A stretch of DNA of 64,000 nucleotides, from contig NZ_VYKK01000005.1 of assembly GCF_008710135.1 (NCBI RefSeq), forward strand, positions 394,745 through 458,744. Reading direction: 5' to 3'. The notes beneath the pieces are model-generated. The model did not search any database. It saw only the letters and a program-made list of their open reading frames with translations, and was not told the origin of the DNA. Origin of the DNA: Paenibacillus spiritus. GTDB taxonomy: Bacteria > Bacillota > Bacilli > Paenibacillales > Paenibacillaceae. A program made the position numbers and the translations under genes. Shown piece by piece: positions 43,002 to 51,958 of the stretch (position 1 is its first letter; each line of letters begins with the position of its first letter).

Positions 43002-44060
43002 ATGGTTCACAATTCCGCATCCATCCCCCATACATCATCTACGGCCAGACCGGACCTGCGCTCCAGACCCCGCTTTGCTTGGTTCATTCTTGCGTTCGGA
43101 TTCCTCGCGCTGCTCCTGGCCATGGCGGTCTCCATCGCTGCGGGAGCGGTAGACATCGATCTTGGCACGGTCATGCAGGCGCTGCTTCGCTATCAGCCGG
43201 AGCTTCAGACCCATGTCGTGATCCGTGAAATCCGGCTGCCGCGCACGATCGCCGGCGCTCTCGTGGGCGCATGCCTGGCCGTCGCGGGCGCCATGATGCA
43301 GGGCATGACTCGTAACCCGCTGGCCGATTCCGGCCTGCTGGGGCTGAATGCCGGAGGAGGCGCGGCGATGGCTGCGGCCTTCGCGTTCCTGCCGTCGGTG
43401 AGCTTCTGGGAGCTGATGCTGTTCTCCTTTGCCGGGGCGGCCGTGGCGGCTCTAGTCGTCTTCGGCGTCGGTTCGCTATCCTTCAGCGGTCTGACGCCTC
43501 TTCGGCTGACGCTCGCCGGAGCGGCGGTAAGCGCTCTGCTGTCCGCTGTCAGCCAAGGCATCGCCCTGATGTTCAATCTGAGCCAGGACTTGGCCTTCTG
43601 GTATGCCGGCGGCGTTGCCGGAGCGACCTGGGATCAGCTGCGCCTGATTGCCCCTTGGTCTGTCGGCGGTCTTGTTGCAGCTCTGATGATGGCCCGCCCG
43701 GTTACCGTGCTCAGCCTGGGAAGCGACGTGGCCAGCGGCCTCGGGCAAAGAACCGGGCTGGTTCAGGCGATTGGCCTGGCCATCGTGACCATACTGGCCG
43801 GCACCGCGGTTGCCGCGGTGGGGCCGGTTGCTTTTCTCGGACTGATTGTTCCGCATCTGGTACGCTTCCTGGTGGGTCTGGATTACCGCTGGATTATTCC
43901 GTGTTCGGCTGTGCTGGGCGCGCTGCTGCTTGTCGCGGCCGACACAGCGGCCCGGCTGGTCAGTCCCCCTTATGAGACGCCGGTCGGCGCGTTGATCGCG
44001 CTGATCGGTGTTCCCTTCTTCTTCGTCCTTGCGCGCAGGGAGAGGGGGAGCGCCCGATGA
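43002..44060 (+). CDS. FecCD-family iron-siderophore permease (first subunit)
   Basis: 352 residues from ATG 43002 (AAAAGGAGCAGG). About nine or ten helices. IREIRLPRTIAGALVGACLAVAGAMMQGMTRNPLADSGLLGLNAGGG is the FecCD signature, and VGPVAFLGLIVPHLVRFLVG holds the loop that docks on the ATPase. It works with the next permease as a heterodimer. The stop overlaps the next start by 4 bases. Confidence 0.95.
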   Translation: MVHNSASIPHTSSTARPDLRSRPRFAWFILAFGFLALLLAMAVSIAAGAVDIDLGTVMQALLRYQPELQTHVVIREIRLPRTIAGALVGACLAVAGAMMQGMTRNPLADSGLLGLNAGGGAAMAAAFAFLPSVSFWELMLFSFAGAAVAALVVFGVGSLSFSGLTPLRLTLAGAAVSALLSAVSQGIALMFNLSQDLAFWYAGGVAGATWDQLRLIAPWSVGGLVAALMMARPVTVLSLGSDVASGLGQRTGLVQAIGLAIVTILAGTAVAAVGPVAFLGLIVPHLVRFLVGLDYRWIIPCSAVLGALLLVAADTAARLVSPPYETPVGALIALIGVPFFFVLARRERGSAR

Positions 44061-45082
44061 GAAGAAGACCTGTACGTGCAGGCGGCGGAGCGGGCGGAAT
44101 GGCGGTGGTGGCGGTTCTGGCCCTCCTCGTTGCCGTTGTAGCAGTTCTCGGCATGAATACCGGCTATATGAAGCTGTCGGCGCCGGATGTGCTGCGCACG
44201 CTGGCCGGAAAGGGGAGTCCCCAGCAGCATCTGATCCTGTTCGATTTCCGCCTGCCGCGGATTACCGTTGCCCTTCTGGTGGGCGCAGGCTTCGCGGTAT
44301 CCGGCTGCGTGCTGCAGAGCCTGGCACGGAATGCGCTGGCCGAACCCGCTACCCTGGGCATAACGGCCGGCGCGGGCCTGGCGGTCATCCTGTTCATCTC
44401 CTACTTCCCGGCGGTTACGGCCGCTCCGGTCTATGTGCTCCCGGCACTGGCGCTGGGAGGTGCGGCCGCTGCGGCGGCGCTCATCTATCTGCTGGCGTAC
44501 CGGAAGGGAGAAGGCGCCGCGCCTACCCGGCTGATTCTCTCGGGCATTGCCCTGACGGCGGGAATCAATGCGGTTCAGATCGTATGGGCCTTGAAGCTGA
44601 ATCCGCAGAATTATGCCTTTGTCGCGACCTGGATCGCAGGGAAGATCTGGGGCGGAGGCTGGCCCTTTGTCTGGGCGCTGCTGCCTTGGGCAGGCGTTCT
44701 GCTGCCGCTCATCTTCCTGAAAGCGCGCGTACTGAACGCGCTGAATCTGGGCGACGCTGCGGCATCCGGCATCGGCGTTGCCGTGGGCCGGGAGCGGCTG
44801 CTGCTGATGGGGGCCGCCGTGGCGCTAGCCGGCGCCTGCGTCGCCGTCAGCGGCGGAATCGGCTTCGTGGGCCTTATTGCGCCGCATCTGGCGCGGCGTC
44901 TGGTCGGCCCGCGGCACCAGATTCTGCTGCCGGCCTCGGCGCTGACCGGCTCGCTGCTGCTGCTCGCGGCCGATACAATCGGCCGCTGGATCATGCAGCC
45001 GGCGGAGATTCCCGCCGGCGTCGTCGTCGCCGTCATCGGCGCCCCGTATTTCCTGTATTTGCTGGCCCGTGCGAAGGCCTGA
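44057..45082 (+). CDS. FecCD-family iron-siderophore permease (second subunit)
   Basis: 341 residues. FecCD signature FDFRLPRITVALLVGAGFAVSGCVLQSLARNALAEPATLGITAGAG and the coupling loop IGFVGLIAPHLARRLVGP. Translationally coupled to the first permease (ATGA overlap). Confidence 0.95.
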   Translation: MRRRPVRAGGGAGGMAVVAVLALLVAVVAVLGMNTGYMKLSAPDVLRTLAGKGSPQQHLILFDFRLPRITVALLVGAGFAVSGCVLQSLARNALAEPATLGITAGAGLAVILFISYFPAVTAAPVYVLPALALGGAAAAAALIYLLAYRKGEGAAPTRLILSGIALTAGINAVQIVWALKLNPQNYAFVATWIAGKIWGGGWPFVWALLPWAGVLLPLIFLKARVLNALNLGDAAASGIGVAVGRERLLLMGAAVALAGACVAVSGGIGFVGLIAPHLARRLVGPRHQILLPASALTGSLLLLAADTIGRWIMQPAEIPAGVVVAVIGAPYFLYLLARAKA

Positions 45083-45114
45083 ATCCTATACGTTGAGCTG
45101 AGGAGTGTTGAACC

Positions 45115-45921
45115 ATGCGGGAACGTCTGAACGCCCGGGAGCTGTCCATCGGTTATGCCGATACCTTGATTGTAAGCGACTTGAACCTGTCGATTCCGAC
45201 AGGGCAAATTACTGCGCTGGTCGGCGCAAACGGGTCCGGCAAGTCTACCATTCTTAAGACCATGGCGAGGCTGATGAAGCCCAAGAGCGGGAGCGTCATG
45301 CTGGACGGCAAGTCGATTCACAGCCAGTCCACCAAGGAGGTCGCCCGCCAGCTTGCCATTCTGCCGCAGAACCCGACGGCTCCCGACGGACTGACCGTAT
45401 CCGAGCTGGTCAGCTACGGACGCTACCCGCATCAGAAAGGCTTCGGCGCCATGACGGCGGAAGACCGGGCAATTGTCGCCGAAGCGATCGAAGTGACCGG
45501 CATGACCGCATTTGCCGACCGGCCGATTGACCGTCTCTCGGGAGGACAGCGTCAGCGGGCGTGGATCGCAATGGCCTTGGCCCAGCAGACCGAAATCCTG
45601 TTCCTGGACGAGCCAACGACCTTCCTTGACATGGCGCACCAGCTGGAAGTGCTGCAGCTGCTTCAGCGTCTGAACGAACGCGAAGGACGGACCATTATCA
45701 TGGTCGTCCATGACCTGAACCACGCCTCCCGCTATGCTCAGCACATGGTGGCGATCAAATCGGGCAGCGTGGTCAGCGAAGGATCTCCGGAAGTCGTCAT
45801 GACGCCGGATGTGCTGCGCGAAGTATTCGGCATCGAAGCCGACATTGTGACCGATCCGCGGACCGGGCTGCCGCTCTGTCTGCCGTATGAACTGGCGATG
45901 CGACAGGCTTCGGGCGTGTAA
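45115..45921 (+). CDS. Iron-siderophore ABC transporter ATPase (FecE type)
   Basis: 268 residues. Walker [11 protein letters not shown]-loop ILPQNP, signature [10 protein letters not shown], Walker [13 protein letters not shown] and H-loop [16 protein letters not shown], all typical of FecE/FhuC. Powers the two permeases upstream. Confidence 0.96.
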   Translation: MRERLNARELSIGYADTLIVSDLNLSIPTGQITALVGANGSGKSTILKTMARLMKPKSGSVMLDGKSIHSQSTKEVARQLAILPQNPTAPDGLTVSELVSYGRYPHQKGFGAMTAEDRAIVAEAIEVTGMTAFADRPIDRLSGGQRQRAWIAMALAQQTEILFLDEPTTFLDMAHQLEVLQLLQRLNEREGRTIIMVVHDLNHASRYAQHMVAIKSGSVVSEGSPEVVMTPDVLREVFGIEADIVTDPRTGLPLCLPYELAMRQASGV

Positions 45922-45945
45922 AAAGAGGAAGGAGGCGGATTAACA

Positions 45946-46800
45946 ATGACGAAGACGAACCAATCGACCTGGACGGAGGGCGAGGAAGCTCCACTTCGGG
46001 ACCGGCATAGACTCTCGGACGGTCTCGCCGATCATCTGGATATTCACCTGGACGCGCCTGCCGGTTCCGTTCATTCCGTTCCGCTGGCGGCGCTCGCTAC
46101 GGCCGAAGGGATGGCGGCCTTTGTCTGCGCCTATACCCCTTTGATGAAGGCGCTGGATCCCAAGGCCGTGGGCGCCTACACCGCTTCCGCCTGCTCGGTA
46201 GCGGCGCTTGGACTTCAATATGCCGCTTTATTCCATGACCGGATGCCTGATTTTTCCCTGAATGAGCTGGAACTGCATCTGATTCCCGCTGCGGGCTACT
46301 GCCGGACGGCCTTTGTCTGGTCGGGCAAGGAGAGTACTGCCGCGCCGGAAGGGCCGGAGCTGCGGACAGCCTGGTTGGAGGGAGCCTATACCCGTTTCTA
46401 CCGGGATACGCTGCTGCCGGTCATCGGCCGCTTGTCGGCCGCGACAGGCCTCGCTCCGGGAGAACTGTGGGGCCAGCTGCCCTCGCGGTTCAATTACTAC
46501 GCCGATCTGCTGACCGGTCCGGCAAGCGATCCGGCCGTCGCGGCCCGGCTCCGGGCCGACTATGAAGTGCTGAAGAAGCTCCCGGGTTCGCTCTTTGGCA
46601 TGGCGAAGAATCCGTTCGACGTTCCCGTCCGGCTCATCGAAGCTCTGGATGAACCCGGCAAGTACGTCCAGATGGGCAATAAATGCTGCCAGTATTTCAA
46701 CACGGAAGGCGGTTCTTACTGCTATACGTGTCCGCGGATCAGCGAGAAGGAGCGCAGCCGCAGACGGGAGGCCTATTGCCGGCCGCATCCTGAAGACTGA
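45946..46800 (+). CDS. FhuF-like siderophore-iron reductase
   Basis: 284 residues from ATG 45946 (GGAAGGAGGCGG). The C-terminus carries KCCQYFNTEGGSYCYTCPR, the C-C-x10-C-x2-C cluster that binds the [2Fe-2S] centre in FhuF. The preceding region (LPSRFNYYADLL, LKKLPGSLFGMAKNPF) fits FhuF-type folds. It should release iron from ferric siderophore in the cytoplasm by reduction. Last gene of the Fur-controlled permease operon. Confidence 0.9.
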   Translation: MTKTNQSTWTEGEEAPLRDRHRLSDGLADHLDIHLDAPAGSVHSVPLAALATAEGMAAFVCAYTPLMKALDPKAVGAYTASACSVAALGLQYAALFHDRMPDFSLNELELHLIPAAGYCRTAFVWSGKESTAAPEGPELRTAWLEGAYTRFYRDTLLPVIGRLSAATGLAPGELWGQLPSRFNYYADLLTGPASDPAVAARLRADYEVLKKLPGSLFGMAKNPFDVPVRLIEALDEPGKYVQMGNKCCQYFNTEGGSYCYTCPRISEKERSRRREAYCRPHPED

Positions 46801-47013
46801 TCTCAGCCGGGCCGCATCGATCTCTGCCAAACGGCCCGATCCCCCTTATAGCATTAAGGACGACAGAGACTGCCGACTCGCCTGGCGAAGAACAGCGGTC
46901 TTTTGCTGTGCGCGTCTCCGCCGATACGCGCGGTCATTGACAAGAAAGCCTGTTCGTTGATACAGTTGGGGTTGCTTAAATACGACCGACAACGTACAAA
47001 GGAGTATAGTTCC

Positions 47014-47943
47014 ATGACGATAGAGCAAATGCAGGAGGAGCTTGCGGCCCTGGTTCCAAAGGGAACCGTCCGCAGCCGGGAATCCCTCAAGGAATATGTG
47101 TTCACCCGGATGGGAGGGGTCGCGGATCTTCTGGCGATTCCCGCCGATTATGAGGAGTTCTGCGCCATCGCGGCTTACGCGGCCAGGAACGGTGTCCCCC
47201 TGACGGTGCTTGGCAACGGCTCGAACGTCATCATTCGCGACGGCGGAGTCCGGGGCATTGTTCTCTATACGGCAGGTCTGGACCGGATCGAACAGGACGG
47301 CGAATGGCTCGTGGCCCAGTGCGGCGCCCGCATTATTGATGTATCCCGCCGCGCGCTGGAGCTGGGTCTGACCGGACTCGAATTTGCCTGCGGCATCCCG
47401 GGAACGGTCGGAGGCGCCCTCTATATGAACGCCGGAGCCTACGGCGGAGAAATCGCCGACGTGCTGCACAGCGCCCTTGCGGTGAACCCGGAAGGCAAGC
47501 TGGTGAAGCTGGAGGGGGAGGCGCTGTCCTGGGGCTACCGCTCCAGCATCTTCGCTGAGGGCGGTTATCTGGTGCTGGAAGCGCGGTTTGCGCTGAAAGA
47601 AGGAGACCGGGCGGATATCCGGGAGAAGATGGACCATTTGACCGAGCTGCGGGAATCGAAGCAGCCGCTCGAATACCCGTCCTGCGGCAGCGTGTTCAAA
47701 CGGCCGCCGGGCCGGTATGCCGGACAGCTTATCCAGGAGAGCGGACTTCAGGGAACGCGGATCGGCGGGGCCGAAGTCTCGCGCAAGCATGCCGGCTTTA
47801 TTGTGAATGCCGAGAATGCTACGGCCGGAGATTATATTTCCTTGATTCATCACGTGAGAGCCACCGTACTGGAGAAATTCGGCGTGGAGCTGGAGACGGA
47901 AGTCCGGATTATCGGAGAAGATGAGGCAGCGGACCGGGCCTGA
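47014..47943 (+). CDS. murB: UDP-N-acetylenolpyruvoylglucosamine reductase
   Basis: 309 residues from ATG 47014 (AAAGGAGTATAGTTCC). FAD-binding segments TVLGNGSNVIIRDGGVRGIVL-type and GLEFACGIPGTVGGALYMNAGAYGGE, YRSSIF, and the active-site Ser in CGSVFKRP with a C-terminal Glu in VELETEVRIIGED. This is the type II (Gram-positive) MurB. It reduces the enolpyruvyl group with NADPH in peptidoglycan precursor synthesis. TTGACA at 46937-46942 may be the -35 of its promoter; the -10 is poor. Confidence 0.96.
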   Translation: MTIEQMQEELAALVPKGTVRSRESLKEYVFTRMGGVADLLAIPADYEEFCAIAAYAARNGVPLTVLGNGSNVIIRDGGVRGIVLYTAGLDRIEQDGEWLVAQCGARIIDVSRRALELGLTGLEFACGIPGTVGGALYMNAGAYGGEIADVLHSALAVNPEGKLVKLEGEALSWGYRSSIFAEGGYLVLEARFALKEGDRADIREKMDHLTELRESKQPLEYPSCGSVFKRPPGRYAGQLIQESGLQGTRIGGAEVSRKHAGFIVNAENATAGDYISLIHHVRATVLEKFGVELETEVRIIGEDEAADRA

Positions 47944-48020
47944 TCTCCAGGCAGTCAAGGCTTAGCCTGCCTGATGTCCGATCGTCTGCTCTCGAGATTA
48001 CGCGCTGCTGCCGTGCAGAA

Positions 48021-48072
48021 TGAACAGCCCGCTTGCTGTGCCCCTTTCGGGGCCGCAGCATGCGGGCTGTTC
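48021..48072. repeat. Inverted repeat downstream of murB
   Basis: GAACAGCCCGC and CCCC pair with GGGG and GCGGGCTGTTC around TTTC-type loop. No T-run follows in either direction, so termination is uncertain; it lies between two convergent genes. Confidence 0.5.
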
Positions 48073-48131
48073 GCGTTATGGAGAGCGGCGAAGCCGGTCT
48101 GTCCGTATATTGGCTCCCGGGTAGAGAGCGC

Positions 48132-48476
48132 CTATTCGCCAAACGGCGACAGGGTGTATTCAGCCCGCTCGGTATGAAGAACGAGAGAGTCCCCTTCCGG
48201 GCGGACGGAAAGGCCGGGTACGGCGATTTCATAACTGGAAGTGGGCAGCGGAACCCGTTCGCCTTCTGCGTTGAGGGTGCTGCCCAGTCCGCGGAGAATA
48301 AAGGCGCTGTCGAGGTAATCGTCAATGACGCCCTGCGCCTCCGCGTCCCGGTAATCGACGCCGCTTAGTTCAATCTGGACCGAATCCAGATCGTCCTGCT
48401 CTCTTTTGTCGATTGCAATGGTTCGGCCCATGCGTTCTTCAAGCCATTGGGTAATTTGCTGGATTTCTTTTGCCAT
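48132..48476 (-). CDS. Conserved-looking hypothetical protein (114 aa)
   Basis: ATG 48476 with AAAGGACG upstream. Soluble, acidic, no signal peptide. The first ~20 residues (IQQITQWLEERMGRTIAI) look helical, the rest strand-rich (SLVLHTERAEYTLSPFGE at the end). I do not recognise the family. Convergent with murB. Confidence 0.7.
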   Translation of the reverse strand: MAKEIQQITQWLEERMGRTIAIDKREQDDLDSVQIELSGVDYRDAEAQGVIDDYLDSAFILRGLGSTLNAEGERVPLPTSSYEIAVPGLSVRPEGDSLVLHTERAEYTLSPFGE

Positions 48477-48630
48477 TATCGCCCACGTCCTTTCCTGATC
48501 CTACAGATTATTTTACCCGCAGTGCCGGGAATGAATCCATTCGAGGAAGGACCGGGGATGGAATGCCTCTTGCTTTTCCTTAAATACCTAGTATAATACT
48601 TGGTAATGAAGAAACAAGGAGCCGGTTACC

Positions 48631-48945
48631 ATGATGATGGACGATTATTTGGATCTCTATAATTATGCCGCCGCGCTCGGCGACAGGGAGTGGCAGAACG
48701 ACTTGCTGGAACAGATGAAGACCCTGTCCAGCGTGCCGGCTAACGAACGAAGCCGCCGGAGCATTCGGGAATGGTGGGTCCGTTTTGACGAGATTAACCT
48801 GATGCTGGCCGAATTGTATCAGAAGCTGCGGGACGAGGGAGAAGAGCAGGAGCAGTGCCGGTGGAAAGAAGAGATTTGGGAGCTGAAACTGGAGCGCATC
48901 CAGCTGGCCAGATGCATTCAGAACGAGTATTTCCGGATTCAATAG
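48631..48945 (+). CDS. Hypothetical helical protein (104 aa)
   Basis: ATG 48631 (the first of two adjacent ATG codons; ACAAGGAGCCGGTTACC upstream). Highly charged, Trp/Glu/Arg-rich and probably all helical (LMLAELYQKLRDEGEEQEQCRWKEEIWELKLERIQLARCI). No membrane segment. Family not recognised. Preceded by an AT-rich promoter-like stretch (TATAATACT at 48591). Confidence 0.7.
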   Translation: MMMDDYLDLYNYAAALGDREWQNDLLEQMKTLSSVPANERSRRSIREWWVRFDEINLMLAELYQKLRDEGEEQEQCRWKEEIWELKLERIQLARCIQNEYFRIQ

Positions 48946-48962
48946 GTTGCTGAGAACAAATA

Positions 48963-48990
48963 AAAAAGGCATGCAGTTGTCTGCTCTGCC
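48963..48990 (-). terminator. Terminator of the Met-rich gene
   Basis: On the minus strand GGCA-GCAG pairs with CTGC-TGCC around ACAA and is followed by six T. It supports the minus strand as the coding one in this locus. Confidence 0.65.
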
Positions 48991-49046
48991 TGACTGCCGT
49001 GCGTTCGCCATTCCCGGACAGCGGGAACGGGCGGCGCTTGAAATTC

Positions 49047-49262
49047 TTACTTGGACATCTCCATCTGATTGCGCATCATCGTCATGCACATCGTCATCAT
49101 TTCATCGCAGTCCTGCATTTTCTTCATCATCATGTCCATGTTCATTCCGTCCATCATCTTCATGGAGGACATCTTCTCCATACACATCTTCATGGTGTTC
49201 ATCTTGGCCATCATGTCGTCCATACACATACCCATCATCATTTCCATGCACATTGATTCCAT
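49047..49262 (-). CDS. Methionine-rich small protein (32 of 71 residues Met)
   Basis: ATG 49262 with AGGAGAGG about 11 nt upstream. The product has 32 Met, 5 Cys and many Lys/Asp/Glu, with almost no hydrophobic residues other than Met; patterns such as MCMEMMMGMCM, MKMCMEKM and MTMCMTMM recur. Met-Cys clusters of this kind bind Cu(I) or can absorb oxidants. No signal peptide is visible, so it should be cytoplasmic or inside spores. TTGAAA with 17 nt to TAATTT upstream is a weak promoter candidate. A terminator follows. I do not recognise a named family. Confidence 0.72.
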   Translation of the reverse strand: MESMCMEMMMGMCMDDMMAKMNTMKMCMEKMSSMKMMDGMNMDMMMKKMQDCDEMMTMCMTMMRNQMEMSK

Positions 49263-49518
49263 TCTTTCTACCGCCTCTCCTATAGTTGGGCCTCCAAAGA
49301 TTCCCTATGAATAAATTACAATAAACAAGCGGGCTTTTCAATATAAAATTAGAAAAAAATGTAATATCTGATTATACATACCGATCTTATAAGCTTGCTT
49401 GGTTTGAACAGGCTACGCTACTCAAGCTTCCTATGTACCCGCCGTCCCCGTCCAGCCAACGCTGGCACGGGACGGCTGTTGTCGCAGATTCCGTTCTGCT
49501 TGCCAAGAAGTCTGCGCT

Positions 49519-49848
49519 TTAACGAGTACTCCCTTCCAGCTCGATCCATTCGGAAGACCAGCTGCCGATTTCGCCCAGAATGGGAGCGAGAGCCTGACCC
49601 TTGGCGCTCAGGGAATATTCAATCCGTACAGGAATTTCGGGATAGACATGGCGTTCCACTATCCCTTCATGCTCCAACTCCTTCAGGCGCTCGGAGAGGA
49701 CCTTGCCGCTCAAGTTGGACAGGCAGCTCTCGATTTCACCGAACCGCCGGGGTCCGGGAATCAGAACGAACACAATCAGGGCGACCCAACGCTTGCTGAG
49801 AATATCGACCGCTTTCTCGAAACGGGGACACATGTGAAAATCGTTCAC
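49519..49848 (-). CDS. HxlR-family transcriptional regulator
   Basis: 109 residues from GTG 49848 (AGAGGTGATG upstream). HxlR pattern: CPRFEKAVDILSKRWVALIVFVLIPGPRRFGEIESCLSNLSGKVLSERLKELEHEGIVERHVYPEIPVRIEYSLSAKG is a winged helix with the N-terminal Cys common in redox- or aldehyde-sensing members. Divergent from the GTP cyclohydrolase II gene, 200 bases away. Its target is not evident. Confidence 0.92.
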   Translation of the reverse strand: MNDFHMCPRFEKAVDILSKRWVALIVFVLIPGPRRFGEIESCLSNLSGKVLSERLKELEHEGIVERHVYPEIPVRIEYSLSAKGQALAPILGEIGSWSSEWIELEGSTR

Positions 49849-50048
49849 TTCGCATCACCTCTATAGGGATAAATTAAACGTCCGTTTAAAAACTTACCAA
49901 AAGTAATCACAACTATTTAGTTACTATTATAACTTGACGATATAATATTACAATGGTAAACTTACTTACAATTAGTTACTTAAAATAACAAGGTAACCGC
50001 CCGGCTGATCAGGCCGCTGCGGACAGCATGCAAAGGACGGTGCGCAAA

Positions 50049-50831
50049 ATGACGAATTCTCAAGTGGCTGCTCTGCTAAAGGATAAAATACAGACGCTTC
50101 CTGCCGGAGACGGCGCTCAAGTATTGGTCGGACCTATCCGGCTTCCGGTCAATCTGGACGGCAGCACCGTTACGTTTCAATGGTACAACTGGGTGCATCT
50201 GAACGAGGAAGAGCTTGCGGACTTGGACGGAGGACGGGATGTGGAGGCGCTGATCGGCAAGCTGCCCGCTATGAGGCTGGCCGAAGGACAACAGTCCAGC
50301 GTGCTCGTATACGGCGATTTCGAGCATCAGGAAGACGCCCTGATTCGCATGCACAGCATCTGCCACACCGGAGATATCTTTGGAAGCAAGCGCTGCGACT
50401 GCGGGTTCCAGCTGCGCCAGTCCATGCGGATGATCGTGCAGAACGGGGCAGGAGCGCTGTTCTATCTCGCCGATCATGAAGGCCGCGGCATCGGGCTGTT
50501 CAGCAAGGCGCTGGCCTATCTTCTTCAGGAGGAAGGGATGGATACGGTCGAGGCGAATCTTGCGCTTGGCTTCACGGACGATTCCCGGGATTATTCGGGA
50601 GCGATTGCGGTGCTGCGAGCGCTTCGAACCAAGCCGGTTACGCTGATTACGAATAATCCGAAGAAGCTCGAAGCGCTGAAGAACGCCGGTATGAATGCCG
50701 TCAAGCGGATTCCGCTGTGGGGAGACGTCTCGGCTTTTAACGAGAAGTACCTTCGTACCAAGATTGCGCGCTCCGGCCATTTGAAGGCGGACGATACGGA
50801 TGAGATTCTTGAAGACCGTATCGCACAGTAA
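50049..50831 (+). CDS. ribA: GTP cyclohydrolase II
   Basis: 260 residues from ATG 50049 (AAAGGA, 11 nt); an ATG at 50028 with a poorer ribosome site would add seven. The zinc site CHTGDIFGSKRCDCGFQL (C-x10-C-x-C) and the catalytic HEGRGIG are intact, and NNPKKLEAL is the usual C-terminal motif. The enzyme opens GTP in the first step of riboflavin synthesis. It stands alone, without the fused DHBP synthase of the normal Firmicute ribBA gene and without an FMN riboswitch. It may be a secondary enzyme serving a pathway other than bulk riboflavin. Confidence 0.9.
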   Translation: MTNSQVAALLKDKIQTLPAGDGAQVLVGPIRLPVNLDGSTVTFQWYNWVHLNEEELADLDGGRDVEALIGKLPAMRLAEGQQSSVLVYGDFEHQEDALIRMHSICHTGDIFGSKRCDCGFQLRQSMRMIVQNGAGALFYLADHEGRGIGLFSKALAYLLQEEGMDTVEANLALGFTDDSRDYSGAIAVLRALRTKPVTLITNNPKKLEALKNAGMNAVKRIPLWGDVSAFNEKYLRTKIARSGHLKADDTDEILEDRIAQ

Positions 50832-50911
50832 GCGTCAGAGACTGGCGATTTCGCAGCGGCTCCTTTATAATGAGTGCTTGAACTGAAACTGATAGAGTAG
50901 CGAGGTACCCT

Positions 50912-51958
50912 ATGGCAGCGATCGAAACTCATAATCTGCGCAAGACGTTCCGTGTGCAGAAAAACCGCGAAGGCCTTACCGGGGCCTTCGTTGATTTGTT
51001 TAAACGGGAATACCGCGAGGTAGCCGCGGTCAAGGATATTTCCTTCACGATTCCGGAAGGGGAAATCTGCGGTTATATCGGCGAGAACGGGGCCGGCAAG
51101 TCGACCACCATCAAGATGCTGACCGGCATTCTGGTCCCGACATCGGGTAAGCTAACGGTCGGCGGATTTGTTCCCTACGAGGAGCGGGAGCGCTTCGTGA
51201 AGAATATCGGCGTTGTATTCGGCCAGCGCAGCCAGCTCTGGTGGGACATCGGGGTCATCGAGTCGTTCCAGCTTCTGCGGAAGGTGTACAGCGTCGGGGA
51301 AGCCGATTACAAGAAGCGTCTGGACGAATTGGTGGAACGGCTCCAGCTCCAGGAGCTGCTCAACCGTCCGGTGCGCAAGCTCAGTCTGGGCCAGCGGATG
51401 CGCTGCGAGCTGGTAGCCGCGCTGCTTCATAATCCGTCCATTGTTTTCCTGGACGAGCCGACGATCGGTCTGGATATTGTCGTCAAATCGGAGATCCGCG
51501 ACTTTCTGAAGGACATGAACCGGGAGCATGGAACGACCATTCTGCTGACGACACATGACTTGCAGGATATTGAGGCTCTGTGTTCGCGGGTTATCATGCT
51601 GGATGACGGCAGCATTATCTATGACGGCGGTCTGGAGGATCTGAAGCAGCGCTGGGGCACCGGACGCGAGGTGATTTTTCAATTCGGCTCGCCAACCAAG
51701 CTGGAGAATCTGCGCGCCAAGACGGAAGGGCTTCCGGTGAACTGGTCGGCAGACAATGAACTCGGCGCCAAGGTGTGGCTGCCGCTGGAGCTGAACGTGT
51801 CGGATGTACTGGTGCGTGTGGTCGGCCAGACCGATATCACGGACATCAAAATCGTGGAGACGAACACGGACGAAATTGTCCGCAGCATCTATCAGTCCGG
51901 CTCTGCCGAGCGGAGCGAGGATGTTTCGGAGGCGGCAGCGGGAGGGACTCATGGCTAG
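50912..51958 (+). CDS. ABC-2-type exporter ATPase
   Basis: 348 residues. Walker A GENGAGKST, signature LSLGQRMR, Walker B IVFLDEPTIGLD, H-loop LLTTHDL, with the long C-terminal extension found in the group that pairs with DUF990-type permeases. It overlaps the next gene by 8 bases. First gene of a three-gene exporter operon. Confidence 0.93.
   Translation: MAAIETHNLRKTFRVQKNREGLTGAFVDLFKREYREVAAVKDISFTIPEGEICGYIGENGAGKSTTIKMLTGILVPTSGKLTVGGFVPYEERERFVKNIGVVFGQRSQLWWDIGVIESFQLLRKVYSVGEADYKKRLDELVERLQLQELLNRPVRKLSLGQRMRCELVAALLHNPSIVFLDEPTIGLDIVVKSEIRDFLKDMNREHGTTILLTTHDLQDIEALCSRVIMLDDGSIIYDGGLEDLKQRWGTGREVIFQFGSPTKLENLRAKTEGLPVNWSADNELGAKVWLPLELNVSDVLVRVVGQTDITDIKIVETNTDEIVRSIYQSGSAERSEDVSEAAAGGTHG

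Noticed and set aside
48999..49256. Plus-strand ORF very rich in histidine opposite the Met-rich gene
   Set aside because: CAT (His) is the complement of ATG (Met), so the His-rich frame is the mirror of the Met-rich one. It has no ribosome site and a GTG start in unrelated sequence, while the minus strand has a ribosome site and a terminator.
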